Of a stretch of DNA of 64,000 nucleotides, positions 43,575-54,480 are shown one piece after another (position 1 is the first letter of the stretch; every line of letters begins with the position of its first letter). The stretch is from Clostridia bacterium (GTDB taxonomy: Bacteria; Bacillota; Clostridia; Christensenellales; Aristaeellaceae), in the NCBI GenBank assembly GCA_017524725.1, contig JAFXUZ010000100.1:1-64000 (forward strand), given 5' to 3'. A program made the position numbers and the translations under genes. Under the pieces are notes generated by a model, which saw nothing but the letters and a program-made list of their open reading frames with translations, ran no database searches and was not told the origin of the DNA.

Positions 43575-44620
43575 ACGGCTTTTTCCCGGGCTGCTTTCAT
43601 GGCGCCGGGCATGGGCAGCGCCGCCAGTCCGTCCCGGTCTGTCCATAAATGTTCTTCGGGCCCGGTCCATGATTCCGCAGCGCATTCGGCCAGGATCAGG
43701 GACATGTTCCAGACCTGATGGGTGAAAACGTGTTTTGCGCTGCCCAGGAAAAAGGCGGGCTTCGCTGGGATGCGGCTGAGGAGGTGGGAATCGGTTCTGT
43801 CAAGAGCCTCTCCGGCTCCGGTGCCTTCCGGGAGCGGGATCAAAAGAAACACATACAGAGAATTGAGCATCTTCTCACTGCGTTTAAAGAGGCATGTACG
43901 CCCCTGATGAGTGAGGATCACCACCGCGTAGTCTTTCTGGGCCGGCGGTCTTTTTTTTCCCCTGACGGGCAGGCTTTCGGGATGTCCGGCGATAAACGCG
44001 CGGCATACGCCTGACAGCGGACAGACGGCGCAGTCGGGCGTTCCGGGAACGCAGACGGCCGACCCCAGATCCATCATAGCCTGATTGAAATCCCCGCATC
44101 TGTTCTCCGGCATGTCGGCCAGGGCAAGGGAATAAAGCCGGCGCTTTACGGTTTCCTGATCCACGCACCCCTGCTCATCATACAGGCGGGCAAAGATACG
44201 GTACAAGTTACCGTCCATCGCGGGCACCCTGACCCCGAATGCGATGCTGGCGACGGCAGCGGCGCTGTAGGGGCCGACGCCAGGCAGTGAGAGCAGGGCA
44301 TCAACCGTATCCGGGACCCGTCCGCCGTGCTCATCCCGGATGATCGCCGCAGCACGGTGCAGGCTGCGGGCACGGCTGTAATATCCAAGGCCTTCCCATT
44401 CTTTCAGGACGTCCTCAAGGGGGGAATCGGCCAGGGACCGAAGATCCGGGAAACGGGCGGTGAAACGGTTGAAATATGCTTCAGCTGTTTCAGCCCGGGT
44501 CTGCTGAAGCATAAACTCGCTGACCAGGACCAGATACGCATCGCCGGTGTCCCGAAAGGAAAGGCGTCGTTTGTTGATGCGGTACCATGAAAGGACCAGG
44601 TCGGAAATGCTGTCTGCCAT
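43463..44620 (-). CDS. mutY: A/G-specific adenine DNA glycosylase MutY
   Basis: A 385-residue MutY that removes A mispaired with G or 8-oxoG. The helix-hairpin-helix region is LLSLPGVGPYSAAAVASIAFG near residue 112. NQAMMDLGSAVC holds the catalytic-region Asp, and the 4Fe-4S loop is intact (C-x6-C-x2-C-x5-C in VCVPGTPDCAVCPLSGVC). The C-terminal NUDIX-like domain for 8-oxoG recognition follows. The last ~38 residues lie in the overlap with the converging nucleotidase gene. Confidence 0.95.
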   Translation of the reverse strand: MADSISDLVLSWYRINKRRLSFRDTGDAYLVLVSEFMLQQTRAETAEAYFNRFTARFPDLRSLADSPLEDVLKEWEGLGYYSRARSLHRAAAIIRDEHGGRVPDTVDALLSLPGVGPYSAAAVASIAFGVRVPAMDGNLYRIFARLYDEQGCVDQETVKRRLYSLALADMPENRCGDFNQAMMDLGSAVCVPGTPDCAVCPLSGVCRAFIAGHPESLPVRGKKRPPAQKDYAVVILTHQGRTCLFKRSEKMLNSLYVFLLIPLPEGTGAGEALDRTDSHLLSRIPAKPAFFLGSAKHVFTHQVWNMSLILAECAAESWTGPEEHLWTDRDGLAALPMPGAMKAAREKAVQFLSVSEEGGEINSRSLSANLTAENTTGSTVGWDSK

Positions 44621-44649
44621 ACTGCCTCCGTCAGAGATCGAATGGAACC

Positions 44650-44677
44650 ATTATACCCCGTTTTTTTTCGGTGACAA
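44650..44677 (-). promoter_or_regulatory. mutY promoter
   Basis: On the minus strand TTGTCA (plus 44672-44677), a 16-base spacer, then TATAAT (plus 44650-44655). Confidence 0.65.
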
Positions 44678-44761
44678 CCCTGATTAGGCGGGTACGGACA
44701 TGCCGGACCTGACAGATTACATGTTGTAATGAAATTTTAACATTTTTTTTCGGAATACCCC

Positions 44762-44790
44762 TTGAACTTTTAATGGAATTGCTGTATATT
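44762..44790 (+). promoter_or_regulatory. groES-groEL promoter
   Basis: TTGAAC (44762-44767), a 17-base spacer, then TATATT (44785-44790), just upstream of the CIRCE operator. Confidence 0.8.
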
Positions 44791-44801
44791 ACTTGAGGAT
44801 G

Positions 44802-44828
44802 TTAGCACTCCTTTATGACGAGTGCTAA
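44802..44828 (+). promoter_or_regulatory. CIRCE operator (HrcA-binding site)
   Basis: A perfect consensus TTAGCACTC, nine bases, then GAGTGCTAA, placed at the transcription start of groES. By established knowledge the HrcA repressor binds it and is released on heat shock. hrcA is not in the window. Confidence 0.97.
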
Positions 44829-45161
<333 letters not shown>

Positions 45162-45189
45162 GCCTGCACGGCGGACAGTTATTTTCAGC

Positions 45190-45214
45190 GGTCGGCGCAG
45201 GATCCTGCCCGACC
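45190..45214 (+). repeat. Hairpin between groES and groEL
   Basis: An inverted repeat GGTCGG/CCGACC with an inner CAGGATCCTG palindrome. It may be an RNA processing or stability site for the bicistronic message. Confidence 0.5.
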
Positions 45215-45240
45215 TGAGAGGACCGAAAAATTATTATTAA

Positions 45241-46884
<1,644 letters not shown>

Positions 46885-46906
46885 TTTGACAGCAGTAACA
46901 GTCGAG

Positions 46907-46930
46907 GCCCCTCTTCGGAGGGGCATTTTC
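46907..46930 (+). terminator. groEL terminator
   Basis: Seven-bp stem GCCCCTC/GAGGGGC with a TTCG tetraloop, followed by ATTTTC. Confidence 0.75.
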
Positions 46931-46956
46931 ATACCGCTTTATATCTCAACAATGTC

Positions 46957-46998
46957 AACAGCGCGCCGTTTCCGGATACATGGAAGTGGCGCGCTGTT
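46957..46998. repeat. 11-bp perfect inverted repeat downstream of groEL
   Basis: AACAGCGCGCC and GGCGCGCTGTT separated by 20 bases, in the gap between groEL and the converging XRE gene. It has no long U-run and could be a weak bidirectional terminator. Confidence 0.5.
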
Positions 46999-47090
46999 TG
47001 AATGTGATTTCGGCTGACGGACAGAATTAAAGCTGATCGTGCCCCTGCCGGCCTGAATCCGGGCTGCTGAGGACAGAATACAGAAAAGCG

Positions 47091-47534
47091 TCATCTCCAG
47101 TGTTTCAGCGTTTTAAGGCCTTGGGTGTACTGCCTGCGCCGCTCATCCTCCGGAAGACCGTTTCCGTCCGGTGCGTGGGCAATAAGAAAATCGACCAGAG
47201 AATCCAGCGATTGATATGCGAAACGGCCTTCTTCGTAGCACCACTTGCAGTAATCCTCGTTGAAAGACCCGTCCGGTTCCCTGCTGATCATTTCGTCCTC
47301 GCTGAGGGGCATTCCGCAGCACTGGCAGAAGAGGATGCGGGGGGAGCCAAGGAGCGTGTTGATGGTCACGTTGAACTCTCTGGAAAGAAGCTTGAGGGTT
47401 TCGGTATTCGGCTGTGTTTCACCCGTTTCCCAGCGGCTGACTGCCTGTCTGGTGACCATGACCCGCTCGGCCAGCTGTTCCTGTGTCAGATGGTGATCCT
47501 CACGCAGTTTTTTAAGAATGGCATATGTCTCCAT
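47091..47534 (-). CDS. XRE-family regulator with C-terminal zinc-ribbon domain
   Basis: A 147-residue protein. The N-terminal helix-turn-helix (LREDHHLTQEQLAERVMVTRQAVSRWETGE) is a typical XRE/Cro DNA-binding domain. The C-terminal part has FCQCCGMPLSEDE and YCKWCYEEGRF, two cysteine pairs of the putative zinc-ribbon domain found on many Clostridial XRE proteins. I start at ATG 47534, seven bases after AAGGAAGGG, not at a further ATG (47576) lacking a site. It probably regulates its own gene or neighbours; the target is unknown. Confidence 0.88.
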   Translation of the reverse strand: METYAILKKLREDHHLTQEQLAERVMVTRQAVSRWETGETQPNTETLKLLSREFNVTINTLLGSPRILFCQCCGMPLSEDEMISREPDGSFNEDYCKWCYEEGRFAYQSLDSLVDFLIAHAPDGNGLPEDERRRQYTQGLKTLKHWR

Positions 47535-47600
47535 TGTATGACCCTTCCTTTCGTTGCCTTTGTCTGTACAGATCATATGCCAAAGAGATGATTATTACAA

Positions 47601-47615
47601 GCAACTTGTTGTTGC
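47601..47615 (-). promoter_or_regulatory. Possible operator upstream of the XRE gene
   Basis: GCAAC, five bases, GTTGC (47601-47615), with CAAG/CTTG nested at its left, about 65 bases before the XRE start. The placement suits autoregulation. Confidence 0.3.
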
Positions 47616-47649
47616 CTGCCGGTCCGTGCATGGCCGGGGGATGGGATAT

Positions 47650-48735
47650 TTATCGTTTGATGTCGTAATTCATGTTCATCAGGTTTTTGATCACGCTCAC
47701 ATCATCGGTGATGTTGGCGTCGCCGTGGATCGTATGCTTGATCGCACTGGATGCCACGGCGAAATTGAGCATATCCATTGGCCTGTACTTTCGGATCATC
47801 GCGTAAATAAGTCCGCTGGCAAAGGCGTCGCCCCCACCGACCCGGTCCAGGATATTGAATGTGAACAGTTTGCTTTCAAAGGTGTGGTTCTGGTACCACA
47901 TGAAAGCTTTCAGGCTGTTCTCCGAACCGGAATGGGCGTATCTGACATGACGGGCAATACAGGTAAGGTTGGGATACTGCTCCGCGAAGGCCTGGAAGAT
48001 CTCGTCCTGCTGTTCATAAGAGGGCTGCAGGGGAACCCCGTCCTTGACATCGCCCAGGGCGTGGTTTTCCGGATCTCTCCACAGGTGGTACGGTTCGATG
48101 CCGAGAAGGACATTGACATAGGGAAGGCACTGGGTGCAGAAATCCCTTGCTTCGTCCCAGGTCCACAGGGTGGACCGGAAATTGCCGTCAAAGGAAACAA
48201 TGATGCCCAGGTCTTTTGCGGCTTTCAGCATATCCAGGGTCAGGGTGCGGAGGCTGGAATTCAGGGCGGGCGTGATGCCGCTCAGGTGCAGCCAGTCGAA
48301 GCCTTCCAGCAATTTCATAAGGTCAACATGTGAAAAATCGTATTCTGTCAGAGCGCTGTGCTTACGGTCGTAGATCACTTTGCTCGGACGGATGCCGTAA
48401 CCGGTTTCAAGGTAATATGTGCCCAGACGATGGGTCGGCGTTTCTTCAGGAGTGGAGAGGATCACGGGAGTGCAGTGTACGTCGTTGGACCTCAGCCACC
48501 GGACTGCGCTTTTGCCCAGGGAGTTGTTTGGGACCACGGAAAAGAAGGTGGAATCCACCCCCAGGTTAGCCAGTGCCAGGGCAATGTTGGCCTCGCTTCC
48601 GCCGTAGCTGGCCTCGAATGAGTTTGCCATACGGATCTTGTCATAATTCGGCGGTGTCAGGCGCAGCATGATTTCGCCCATGGTGATGAAATGTGTTCCC
48701 GTCTCATTTCCGGAAAGCGGATTTTTATGGATCAT
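47650..48735 (-). CDS. PfkB-family sugar kinase, 2-keto-3-deoxygluconate kinase-like
   Basis: A 361-residue ribokinase-fold kinase. The N-terminus HFITMGEIMLRLTPPNYDKI and YGGSEANIALALANLG match 2-keto-3-deoxygluconate kinases. The C-terminal PfkB signature is in DRVGGGDAFASGLIYAM, with the catalytic Asp. KDG kinase makes KDPG in uronate and pectin breakdown, but the aldolase and other pathway genes are not here, so substrate is inferred only from similarity. ATG 48735 lies seven bases after GGGAGG; earlier in-frame ATGs overlap the ribosome site. Confidence 0.85.
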   Translation of the reverse strand: MIHKNPLSGNETGTHFITMGEIMLRLTPPNYDKIRMANSFEASYGGSEANIALALANLGVDSTFFSVVPNNSLGKSAVRWLRSNDVHCTPVILSTPEETPTHRLGTYYLETGYGIRPSKVIYDRKHSALTEYDFSHVDLMKLLEGFDWLHLSGITPALNSSLRTLTLDMLKAAKDLGIIVSFDGNFRSTLWTWDEARDFCTQCLPYVNVLLGIEPYHLWRDPENHALGDVKDGVPLQPSYEQQDEIFQAFAEQYPNLTCIARHVRYAHSGSENSLKAFMWYQNHTFESKLFTFNILDRVGGGDAFASGLIYAMIRKYRPMDMLNFAVASSAIKHTIHGDANITDDVSVIKNLMNMNYDIKR

Positions 48736-48771
48736 GATCATTCCTCCCATCCTGTGACTGTTATTGTGAAA

Positions 48772-48784
48772 ATGCAGGCTGCAT
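48772..48784. promoter_or_regulatory. 13-bp palindrome in the kdgK-like leader
   Basis: ATGCAG-G-CTGCAT lies between the kinase start and its probable promoter (minus-strand TATAAT at plus 48859-48864). It could be an operator. Confidence 0.3.
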
Positions 48785-48904
48785 ATGAAAGCGGAGAGCG
48801 GAATATGTGCGGGGAAGTGACGCCGCAGTCCGATCTGCCTGTTCTTTTGCTGTATTTTATTATATCACACCTCTCTGCGCTTTCATACCCCCGATGTCTG
48901 CATA

Positions 48905-48933
48905 TTGTAAATACACGGCATTTCCTGTATAAT
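48905..48933 (+). promoter_or_regulatory. Alanine dehydrogenase promoter
   Basis: TTGTAA (48905-48910), a 17-base spacer, then TATAAT (48928-48933), about 90 bases before the ald start. Confidence 0.7.
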
Positions 48934-49027
48934 ACCCGAGGAATTCAGTACCTTGTTTTATTTTGCAAAGGGCATGAAAAAGAATCCCGGACAAAAGCGT
49001 CCGGAAGCAAAGGAAGGAATTGAACGT

Positions 49028-50143
49028 ATGAAGATCGGCTGTGTAAAGGAGATCAAGAACAATGAATACCGCGTGGGATTGACCCCCGACAATGTGAAGG
49101 CATATGTTGCTGCGGGACATCATGTGTATATGGAAGCCGGCGCTGGGATCGGCTCCGGCTTTTCTGACGACGAGTATGTTCATGCCGGCGCTTCCCTCCT
49201 GGACAATGCCGCAGACGTATGGCGCCTTGTGGATATGATGATCAAGGTCAAGGAGCCCCTGGAGTGCGAATACCCCCTGTTCAGGGAAGGACTTATTCTG
49301 TATACATATCTGCACCTGGCTGCGGACAGGGAACAGATGGACGCGCTGCTGAATGGCCGTGTGAAGGCGGTAGCTTACGAGACCATCCAGGAATCGGACC
49401 TCTCCCTGCCGTGTCTGGCCCCGATGAGCCAGATCGCCGGCCGCTTGTCCATCCAGGAAGGCGCCAAATACCTTGAAAAACGATTTGGCGGGGAAGGGAT
49501 CCTCCTGGCCGGCGTGCCCGGGACACCAAAGGCCAATGTCGTCATTCTTGGCGGCGGCACTGTGGGCATGAACGCCTGCAAGATCGCGGTCGGTATGGGC
49601 GCCAACGTCACCATCCTGGATATCAGCCTTAAACGGCTGGAGGAACTGGACAACCTTTTCGGCGCGCATGTCCAGACCCTGGTAAGCAACGACAGCAATG
49701 TAGAAAGGGTCCTCAGGGATGCTGACCTGGTCATAGGATCGGTCCTGATCCCCGGCGGTTCCACGCCCAAGCTGTTCAAGAAACGCTATTTGAAGGAAAT
49801 GAAGGACGGCGCTGTATTTGTTGATGTGGCCATCGACCAGGGCGGCTGCGGTGAAAGCAGCCATGTGACCACCCATGACGATCCGGTCTATGTGATGGAC
49901 GGTGTGGTCCATTACTGCGTAGGCAATATGCCCGGCGCGGTCCCAAGGACCAGCACCATCGCCCTGACCAACGCGACCGTACGCTATGGCCTGGAGATCG
50001 CTTCCAAGGGGCTTGAGAAGGCGGCCATGGAAAGCCCTGCCATCGCCCTGGGCGTCAACACCTATCTGGGGAAAATCACCAATCGCAACGTAGCCATGGC
50101 TCATGGACGCGAATATACCGATCTGAAAGATATGATCGTTTGA
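49028..50143 (+). CDS. ald: Alanine dehydrogenase
   Basis: A 371-residue NAD-dependent alanine dehydrogenase that interconverts alanine and pyruvate plus ammonia. The N-terminal MKIGCVKEIKNNEYRVGLTP and the NAD-binding LGGGTVGMNACKIAVGMGANVT (near residue 170) are diagnostic, and HVTTHDDPVYV lies near 280. Length matches Ald (about 371). ATG 49028 follows AAGGAAGG; longer in-frame readings start within the promoter leader. It is monocistronic with a strong terminator. Confidence 0.96.
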   Translation: MKIGCVKEIKNNEYRVGLTPDNVKAYVAAGHHVYMEAGAGIGSGFSDDEYVHAGASLLDNAADVWRLVDMMIKVKEPLECEYPLFREGLILYTYLHLAADREQMDALLNGRVKAVAYETIQESDLSLPCLAPMSQIAGRLSIQEGAKYLEKRFGGEGILLAGVPGTPKANVVILGGGTVGMNACKIAVGMGANVTILDISLKRLEELDNLFGAHVQTLVSNDSNVERVLRDADLVIGSVLIPGGSTPKLFKKRYLKEMKDGAVFVDVAIDQGGCGESSHVTTHDDPVYVMDGVVHYCVGNMPGAVPRTSTIALTNATVRYGLEIASKGLEKAAMESPAIALGVNTYLGKITNRNVAMAHGREYTDLKDMIV

Positions 50144-50178
50144 TCCCATCTCTTATGGTAACGATCGAATACTCAGCG

Positions 50179-50202
50179 CAGGGGGGCCGAAAGGCCCCCC
50201 TG
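50179..50202 (+). terminator. ald terminator
   Basis: Ten-bp stem CAGGGGGGCC/GGCCCCCCTG with a GAAA tetraloop. The following sequence TCAGCCTGTT is only modestly U-rich. Confidence 0.6.
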
Positions 50203-50260
50203 TCAGCCTGTTGGGACATTTTGCGGCGGACATTTTGTTCCTGTTATACCCTGCGTATCA

Positions 50261-50289
50261 TTGACTTTTTCGGCGATGGATGGTTAAAT
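50261..50289 (+). promoter_or_regulatory. Promoter of the TPR-protein gene
   Basis: TTGACT (50261-50266), a 17-base spacer, then TTAAAT (50284-50289), about 30 bases before the start codon. Confidence 0.55.
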
Positions 50290-50319
50290 AAGGGGAGTTG
50301 ATCGAAAGGGAGGACGCGT

Positions 50320-51018
50320 ATGGGTTTCTTCGACGGAATCAAGGTCAAAGCCGCACTGATGAAGCACCAGAAAGGCAAAAAAGAGGAAGCGCTGGCGGAA
50401 TATACCGAACTGTATCAAAGCGGTGTCGTTTCGGCTGCGTACATGCTGCCTTATTCTGTACTGCTGCTCAAAAAGGGCGGAGAAGATAATTACCTTCTGG
50501 TGAAAGAAGTTCTTAAAAAAGCCGAAAAGGCCCCGGATATGACCCCGGACAAAAAACAGCAGCTTTTTGTGAATTATGCCGTGGCGAATTACAAGCTGGG
50601 CGAGATCGATAAGGCGATCAATCTTTTGGAAGCCAGCCACAAAAAGACCCCATGCGGCATGACCTATCAGGCGCTGGGATTTTTGTATATCGAAAAAGGC
50701 GATCAGGAAAAAGCGCTGGCTTACAATATGGAAGCGTTGGAATATGACGACGAGGATCCGGTCGTGCTGGACAACCTCGGTCAAGTATATTACAGGCTGA
50801 TGAATGATAAGGAGAAAGCCAGGGAGTATTTTGAAAAAGCGTACGAACTGAAGGATACGCAGATCGATACCAACTATTTCCTTGCACTTTATGATATCGA
50901 AGACGGGAAAAAAGAAGAGGCGGTTAGGAAACTGAGAACCTCGCTGGAAGGCAATTTTTCTCCCCTGAATCACGCCACGCCGGAAGGGATCAGTAAACTG
51001 CTGTCTGAGATCGAATAA
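50320..51018 (+). CDS. Tetratricopeptide-repeat protein
   Basis: A 232-residue, mainly helical protein with several TPR units (for example YKLGEIDKAINLLEAS near 95, YQALGFLYIEKGDQEKALAYNMEAL near 120 and LDNLGQVYYRLMNDKEKAREYFEKA near 150). No signal peptide or membrane segment is seen, so it is cytoplasmic and probably a protein-interaction scaffold. Partner and role are unknown. It lies before glnS on the same strand but glnS has its own likely promoter. Confidence 0.85.
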   Translation: MGFFDGIKVKAALMKHQKGKKEEALAEYTELYQSGVVSAAYMLPYSVLLLKKGGEDNYLLVKEVLKKAEKAPDMTPDKKQQLFVNYAVANYKLGEIDKAINLLEASHKKTPCGMTYQALGFLYIEKGDQEKALAYNMEALEYDDEDPVVLDNLGQVYYRLMNDKEKAREYFEKAYELKDTQIDTNYFLALYDIEDGKKEEAVRKLRTSLEGNFSPLNHATPEGISKLLSEIE

Positions 51019-51074
51019 GCAGGGCGGTTTCAGCGCCGCCGGGCCGGTTTCTCCGGATAAGCAGGTATATATTT

Positions 51075-51105
51075 TTGCATTGTACATCGTAAAAGGCTTT
51101 ATAAT
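51075..51105 (+). promoter_or_regulatory. Possible glnS-gltX promoter
   Basis: A perfect TATAAT at 51100-51105; the best -35, TTGCAT at 51075-51080, is 19 bases away, so the spacing is suboptimal. Confidence 0.45.
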
Positions 51106-51137
51106 CCGCAAAAGACTCTTATGACAGGAGGCATACA

Positions 51138-52850
51138 ATGGCCAACGATACTTCGCGCACCAATTTCATCTGGGATGCCATAGAAGAGGATCTGAAGGAA
51201 GGCAGGTATACCGAGGTCCACACCCGTTTTCCTCCTGAGCCCAACGGATACATGCATATCGGTCACTGCAAAGCGCTGATCATGGATTTCCTGACGGCCG
51301 AAAAATTCGGAGGCAAATGCAATCTGCGTTTTGACGACACCAATCCGGCAAAAGAGGATATGGAGTATGTCCGGAATATCGAGAAAGACATTCGCTGGCT
51401 TGGATTCGAATGGACCGGCGGCCTGTATTACGCAAGCGATTATTATGATAAATGCTATGAGATCGCCGAAGACTGGATCAAAAGGGGTCTGGCCTACGTG
51501 GACGAGCTCAGCAAGGAGGAAATGCGTGCTTACCGCGGTACGCTGACCGAACCCGGCAGGAATTCTCCATGGCGGGACCGCCCGTGGGAGGAAAGCCTGG
51601 ACCTGTTTCGCCGGATGAAGGCCGGGGAATTCGAGGAAGGGACCCGTACGCTTCGCATGAAGATCGATATGGCAAGCCCCAATATCGTCATGCGGGATCC
51701 TGCCATGTACAGGATCCTCTACAAGGAGCACTGGCGCACGGGTAACAAGTGGTGCATTTATCCGATGTATGATTTTGCCCATCCCATCGGGGACGCCCTG
51801 GAAGGCGTGACCCACAGCCTCTGTTCCCTGGAATATGAGATCCATCGCCCTCTGTATGACTGGGTGGTGGAGCATGCCGCGAACATGCTTGTTTCAAAGC
51901 CCCGGCAGATCGAGTTTGCAAGGCTGAACATGACCAGGACGGTCATGTCCAAACGCTATCTGCGTCAGCTGGTCGAAGGCGGCTATGTGCGCGGGTGGGA
52001 TGATCCCCGGATGCCCACGCTTTCCGCCCTCAGGCGCAGAGGGTATACCGGTACCGCCATCCGTGAATTTGTAGACCGCATCGGCATGAGCAAGGCCGAC
52101 AGTGTGGTGGATCTTGCTTTGCTTGAATCCTGTGTCAGGGACGATCTGGGTGAAAAGAGTCCCAGGGCCATGGCAGTCCTGAAGCCCCTGAAGGTGGAAT
52201 TCACCAATTGGCCGGAGGATAAAGTGGAGGAACTGACGGTGGAAAACCATCCCGATCATCCTGAGATGGGGACGCGGACCGTGCATTTTTCCCGTTTCGC
52301 CTGGATCGAGCAGGATGATTTTATGGAAGAGCCGGTCAAAAAATTCCAGCGCATGTATCCGGGCTTCGAGGTTCGCCTGAAAGGCGCGTATATCGTCCGC
52401 TGTGACGGCTGTGAAAAAGACGAAGAGGGGAACGTCACAAAAGTCCTGTGTACGGTAGACCTGGATTCGGCAAGCGGCACTCCAGGCGCAGACCGGAAGA
52501 TCAAGGGAAAGACCCTGCACTTTGTCAGCGAAGCGGACGCCGTACCCTTTGAAGCGCGGCTGTATGAACCGCTGCTCCTGGACGAGGAACCTGAATCCGA
52601 AGAACCGTCGGAGGCGGAGGAAGAAAATGCCGGATCCGGCAAGAAGGATTTCATCAGCCGCCTGAACCCTGACAGCATGACGGTACTTCGCGGTGTAGCC
52701 GAGCCCTGTGTACGGGACTGCCCCGACGGGACCACATTCCAGTTCCTTCGCACCGGATATTTCTGCAAGGATCCGGATTCCACGGCTGAATTGCCGGTCT
52801 ATAACCGCACCGTGGGCCTCAGGGATACCTTTGCCAAACAGAAAGGATAA
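51138..52850 (+). CDS. glnS: Glutaminyl-tRNA synthetase
   Basis: A 570-residue class I synthetase charging tRNA-Gln. HIGH motif PPEPNGYMHIGHCKA near residue 34; KMSKS-like VMSKRYLR near 270. The two-barrel C-terminal anticodon domain is present, with an acidic low-complexity linker (EPESEEPSEAEEENAG, near 490) inside it. GlnRS is not universal in Bacillota, many of which use GluRS plus GatCAB, so its presence beside gltX is informative. It ends five bases before gltX, with which it is co-transcribed. Confidence 0.96.
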   Translation: MANDTSRTNFIWDAIEEDLKEGRYTEVHTRFPPEPNGYMHIGHCKALIMDFLTAEKFGGKCNLRFDDTNPAKEDMEYVRNIEKDIRWLGFEWTGGLYYASDYYDKCYEIAEDWIKRGLAYVDELSKEEMRAYRGTLTEPGRNSPWRDRPWEESLDLFRRMKAGEFEEGTRTLRMKIDMASPNIVMRDPAMYRILYKEHWRTGNKWCIYPMYDFAHPIGDALEGVTHSLCSLEYEIHRPLYDWVVEHAANMLVSKPRQIEFARLNMTRTVMSKRYLRQLVEGGYVRGWDDPRMPTLSALRRRGYTGTAIREFVDRIGMSKADSVVDLALLESCVRDDLGEKSPRAMAVLKPLKVEFTNWPEDKVEELTVENHPDHPEMGTRTVHFSRFAWIEQDDFMEEPVKKFQRMYPGFEVRLKGAYIVRCDGCEKDEEGNVTKVLCTVDLDSASGTPGADRKIKGKTLHFVSEADAVPFEARLYEPLLLDEEPESEEPSEAEEENAGSGKKDFISRLNPDSMTVLRGVAEPCVRDCPDGTTFQFLRTGYFCKDPDSTAELPVYNRTVGLRDTFAKQKG

Positions 52851-52855
52851 TCAAC

Positions 52856-54313
52856 ATGGAAGTCAGGACACGTTTTGCTCCGAGCCCCACGGGCTTTATG
52901 CATCTTGGCGGGGTCAGGACGGCATTGTACGCATTTCTGTATGCCCGCAAGAACGGCGGCAAGTTTATTCTCCGCATTGAGGATACAGACCAGGAGCGCT
53001 TTGTGGAAGGTGCTACGGAAGTGATCTACGATACGCTGAAGGCCTGCGGTATGCAGTGGGACGAAGGCCCGGATGTGGGAGGTGATTACGGCCCGTACAT
53101 CCAGTCGGAGAGGAAGGATATTTACCTGCCGTATGCTGAGGAGCTGATCCAAAAGGGGAAGGCATATTACTGTTTCTGCACCAAAGAGGAACTGGACGAG
53201 CGCCGCAGGGCGGCAGAGAGCAGGGGAGAGACCTTCAAATACGACAAACACTGCCTTCACCTGAGCAAAGAAGAGGTACGGAAACGTCTGGACGCCGGTA
53301 TGCCGTATGTCATACGTCAGAATGCGCCGACCGAAGGGGAAAGCAGCTATCATGACATGGTCTTCGGGGATATCTCCATGCCCAACAATACCCTGGACGA
53401 TATGGTCCTCATCAAACAGGATGGGATGCCGACCTACAATTTCGCTAATGTGATCGATGATCATCTGATGGGGATCACCCATGTGATCCGCGGTATGGAA
53501 TATCTGTCGTCCACGCCGAAATACGATCTTCTTTATGAGGCTTTCGGCTGGGATATCCCAAAGTATATCCACCTGCCCACCGTAATGAGGGATTCGTCCC
53601 ATAAGCTGTCCAAGCGGGACGGAGACGCCTATTACAGCGATTTTATCAGCAAGGGATACCTGACCGAAGCGCTGATCAATTACCTGGCCCTGGTCGGCTG
53701 GAATCCCGGGGACGACCGGGAATTCTTTACCATGGACGAATTGATCGAAGCATTTGACGTAAAGGGGATCAATAAGGCTCCCGGTATTTTTGACGTCAAT
53801 AAGCTGACCTGGTTCAACGCCCACTATATCCGTGAGCTGCCCTTTGAAAAATACCTGGAGTTGGTAACTCCGTGGTTTGATTCCGTTTTTGACGGCATGG
53901 AAAACAAACCGGACTACCGCAGGCTGGCGGAACTGATGCAGGGCCGGACCGAAGTGTTTGGCCTGGTGCCCGGAATGGTCGCCTTCCTCAGGGATATGCC
54001 GGAATACAGCGATGATCTGTACTTCAATAAAAAGATGAAGACCTCGGCGGAGACCGCGGGGCCGGTGCTTGAAATGATCCGGCCCGTTCTGGAGGGAATC
54101 GAAGACTGGAAGGAAGATATCATCCACGACCGCGTCATGGAAAAGATCGCGGAAAGCGGAATGAAAAACGGCACTGTTCTTTGGCCGCTGCGCATCGCGA
54201 TCTCGGGCCTGGCCAACACGCCCGGCGGTGCATTTGAGATCGCCTATCTGCTGGGCAAGGATGAGACCCTGCGCAGGCTTGACGGGGCTTGCGCACGCCT
54301 GAAAAAAGCCTGA
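52856..54313 (+). CDS. gltX: Glutamyl-tRNA synthetase
   Basis: A 485-residue class I synthetase charging tRNA-Glu. HIGH motif APSPTGFMHLGGVRTAL near residue 7, LRIEDTDQERF near 40 and KMSKS-like HKLSKRDGD near 246. The C-terminal anticodon domain is full length. It is downstream of glnS in a two-gene operon, closed by a terminator. Confidence 0.97.
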   Translation: MEVRTRFAPSPTGFMHLGGVRTALYAFLYARKNGGKFILRIEDTDQERFVEGATEVIYDTLKACGMQWDEGPDVGGDYGPYIQSERKDIYLPYAEELIQKGKAYYCFCTKEELDERRRAAESRGETFKYDKHCLHLSKEEVRKRLDAGMPYVIRQNAPTEGESSYHDMVFGDISMPNNTLDDMVLIKQDGMPTYNFANVIDDHLMGITHVIRGMEYLSSTPKYDLLYEAFGWDIPKYIHLPTVMRDSSHKLSKRDGDAYYSDFISKGYLTEALINYLALVGWNPGDDREFFTMDELIEAFDVKGINKAPGIFDVNKLTWFNAHYIRELPFEKYLELVTPWFDSVFDGMENKPDYRRLAELMQGRTEVFGLVPGMVAFLRDMPEYSDDLYFNKKMKTSAETAGPVLEMIRPVLEGIEDWKEDIIHDRVMEKIAESGMKNGTVLWPLRIAISGLANTPGGAFEIAYLLGKDETLRRLDGACARLKKA

Positions 54314-54333
54314 ACCGCCTTATAAAAGATGCC

Positions 54334-54363
54334 GGTCATGATGAACGTCATGGCCGTTTTTTT
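54334..54363 (+). terminator. gltX terminator
   Basis: Eight-bp stem GGTCATGA/TCATGGCC (one G-U pair), followed by GTTTTTTT. Confidence 0.8.
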
Positions 54364-54443
54364 GATAAACCGGGTATTGGGACGCTGATGCCGTTCTATC
54401 CCCATGTACTGATAAGCCGAACAGGACAGGAAATAGAAAAAAC

Positions 54444-54466
54444 AAAAAAACGCGGATCGCTCCGCG
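54444..54466 (-). terminator. degV terminator
   Basis: Six-bp stem CGCGGA/TCCGCG with a four-base loop (plus 54451-54466), followed on the minus strand by TTTTTTTG. Confidence 0.8.
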
Positions 54467-54480
54467 CTTTGTCTGTGGTG

